This document shows positions 12,839 through 13,420 of a DNA stretch of 13,420 bases, one piece after another. The position numbers were made by a program, and so were the translations under genes. The number at the start of each line of letters is the position of its first letter. The stretch's first letter is position 1. The DNA comes from JAJFFW01 sp039197915 (GTDB lineage: Bacteria > Pseudomonadota > Alphaproteobacteria > Caulobacterales > Parvularculaceae): the NCBI GenBank assembly GCA_039197915.1, contig JBCCTV010000068.1:1-13420 (forward strand). The letters are read 5' to 3'. The notes under the pieces were generated by a model. That model worked only from the letters and a program-made list of their open reading frames with translations. It was not told where the DNA came from and searched no databases.

Positions 12839-13420
12839 CACCCTTAAGCCAAAAACGGCCTGCGCGTTCTCAATGCGCTGGTCTAGAAAAATGGTTAATT
12901 CTTCTTCACTGATCACATCAAAGTCGGGAAGGCTGAACGCGGACGAAATGAAAATGTCACTCGAGCCAAAGCGTTGGTATCTGCCTTCGGCAAAAACAGA
13001 CAAATTTTTAGTGACCTTTGTTTCAAGCCCCCCAAACGCTTGCCATGCGAATTCGGTTGACGAAACGTTGGCGTCTCCAAGAATACCAATAACAATTGCG
13101 TCTAGGATTTCGGTCGATACGAAGACTTCTTCTCCATCAAACCTCAATCGCGCGGCTCCGGCGCCGCCGCCCGCATATAACGAAATGCGTTTGTCTTTGA
13201 AATTTTGTACAACTTTTATGTTCGCCATTCCGGTAACGGCGTTAGCGGACCCAACGCTTCCAAAACTTGAAAACGCACCTTCACCTTCAACACGAATTTC
13301 GAACCTGCGTGACACGTCAAATGCGTATCCGACCGCTCCGCCAGCTGAATATCCTGTTCCAAGGGCTAACGAGTCTATTTCCTGAAAAGGCGAGTTATTC
13401 GGGAAAAGACTGGCGCCGAA
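12830..13420 (-). CDS. Outer-membrane beta-barrel (porin-like) protein, C-terminal part (5' end outside window)
   Basis: The frame is open from the window edge at 13420 to TAA at 12830-12832, giving 196 residues. A GTG at 13315 is only an internal codon, because the upstream stretch continues the barrel (GTGYSAGGAVGYAFDV). The sequence alternates polar and hydrophobic residues with aromatic girdles, as in small outer-membrane barrels of the OmpA/OmpW/surface-antigen type. Examples are RFEIRVEGEGAF, ISLYAGGGAGAARLRF, TEFAWQAFGGLETKV and LSVFAEGRYQRFG. It ends in VFGLRVSF, with the terminal Phe that the BAM machinery recognises. Two stretches, at about 13099-13142 and 12893-12955, are richer in acidic residues and look like loops. 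The signal peptide should lie beyond the window. No substrate or role can be assigned. Confidence 0.85.
   Translation of the reverse strand, partial: FGASLFPNNSPFQEIDSLALGTGYSAGGAVGYAFDVSRRFEIRVEGEGAFSSFGSVGSANAVTGMANIKVVQNFKDKRISLYAGGGAGAARLRFDGEEVFVSTEILDAIVIGILGDANVSSTEFAWQAFGGLETKVTKNLSVFAEGRYQRFGSSDIFISSAFSLPDFDVISEEELTIFLDQRIENAQAVFGLRVSF

Noticed and set aside
12873..13385. Plus-strand open frame of 170 codons opposite the barrel gene
   Set aside because: The minus strand here encodes a clear beta-barrel with terminal Phe; the plus-strand product has no recognisable feature and is a shadow.

Overview
The window is moderately GC-rich, densely coded DNA from a Gram-negative bacterium. 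Outer-membrane and lipoprotein genes, a Tat-exported flavoenzyme, a MAPEG protein and a SCCPDH-like enzyme all fit a proteobacterium. Protein style suggests an alphaproteobacterium of the Parvularcula/Hyphomonas kind, but that placement is an impression from reading the proteins, not a search result. I see no tRNA, rRNA, CRISPR array, transposase or attachment site.

Layout. 1-771: the 3' end of thiC (thiamine pyrimidine synthesis). 848-1655 (minus): a SIMPL-domain lipoprotein gene whose signal-peptide start and body are in different frames, separated by one base at a six-base homopolymer. 1810-4539 (plus): an HSL-family esterase followed by a probable terminator, then a MAPEG membrane protein and a class I/II aminotransferase. 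4753-8802 (plus): three closely spaced genes, probably one transcript, for a secreted TPR protein, a saccharopine-dehydrogenase-like (SCCPDH/trans-enoyl-reductase type) oxidoreductase, and a lipoprotein that fuses a serine beta-lactamase-type domain to a thioredoxin-like domain. 8803-9289: a 487-base gap without a convincing gene but with short perfect palindromes. 9290-12576 (plus): a tight two-gene operon. 12577-12829: a convergent intergenic region with stem-loops. 12830-13420 (minus): the C-terminal part of an outer-membrane beta-barrel protein that runs off the window.

The most interesting unit is the operon at 9290-12576. Its first gene encodes a twin-arginine-exported FAD amine/L-amino-acid oxidase-like enzyme. 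Its second encodes a lipoprotein carrying one c-type haem domain, a long Ala/Ser/Thr linker and two nearly identical RidA (imine/enamine deaminase) domains. A coherent reading is a periplasmic amino-acid or amine dehydrogenase: the flavoprotein makes an imine, the cytochrome takes the electrons, and the attached RidA domains hydrolyse the imine to keto acid and ammonium. Each domain assignment rests on motifs visible in the sequence; the combined pathway is inference.

Several starts were moved from the longest open frame to a downstream codon with a Shine-Dalgarno sequence and a signal peptide (4753, 6997, 9290, 10873). The two edge genes and the SIMPL gene were extended beyond their first in-frame start.
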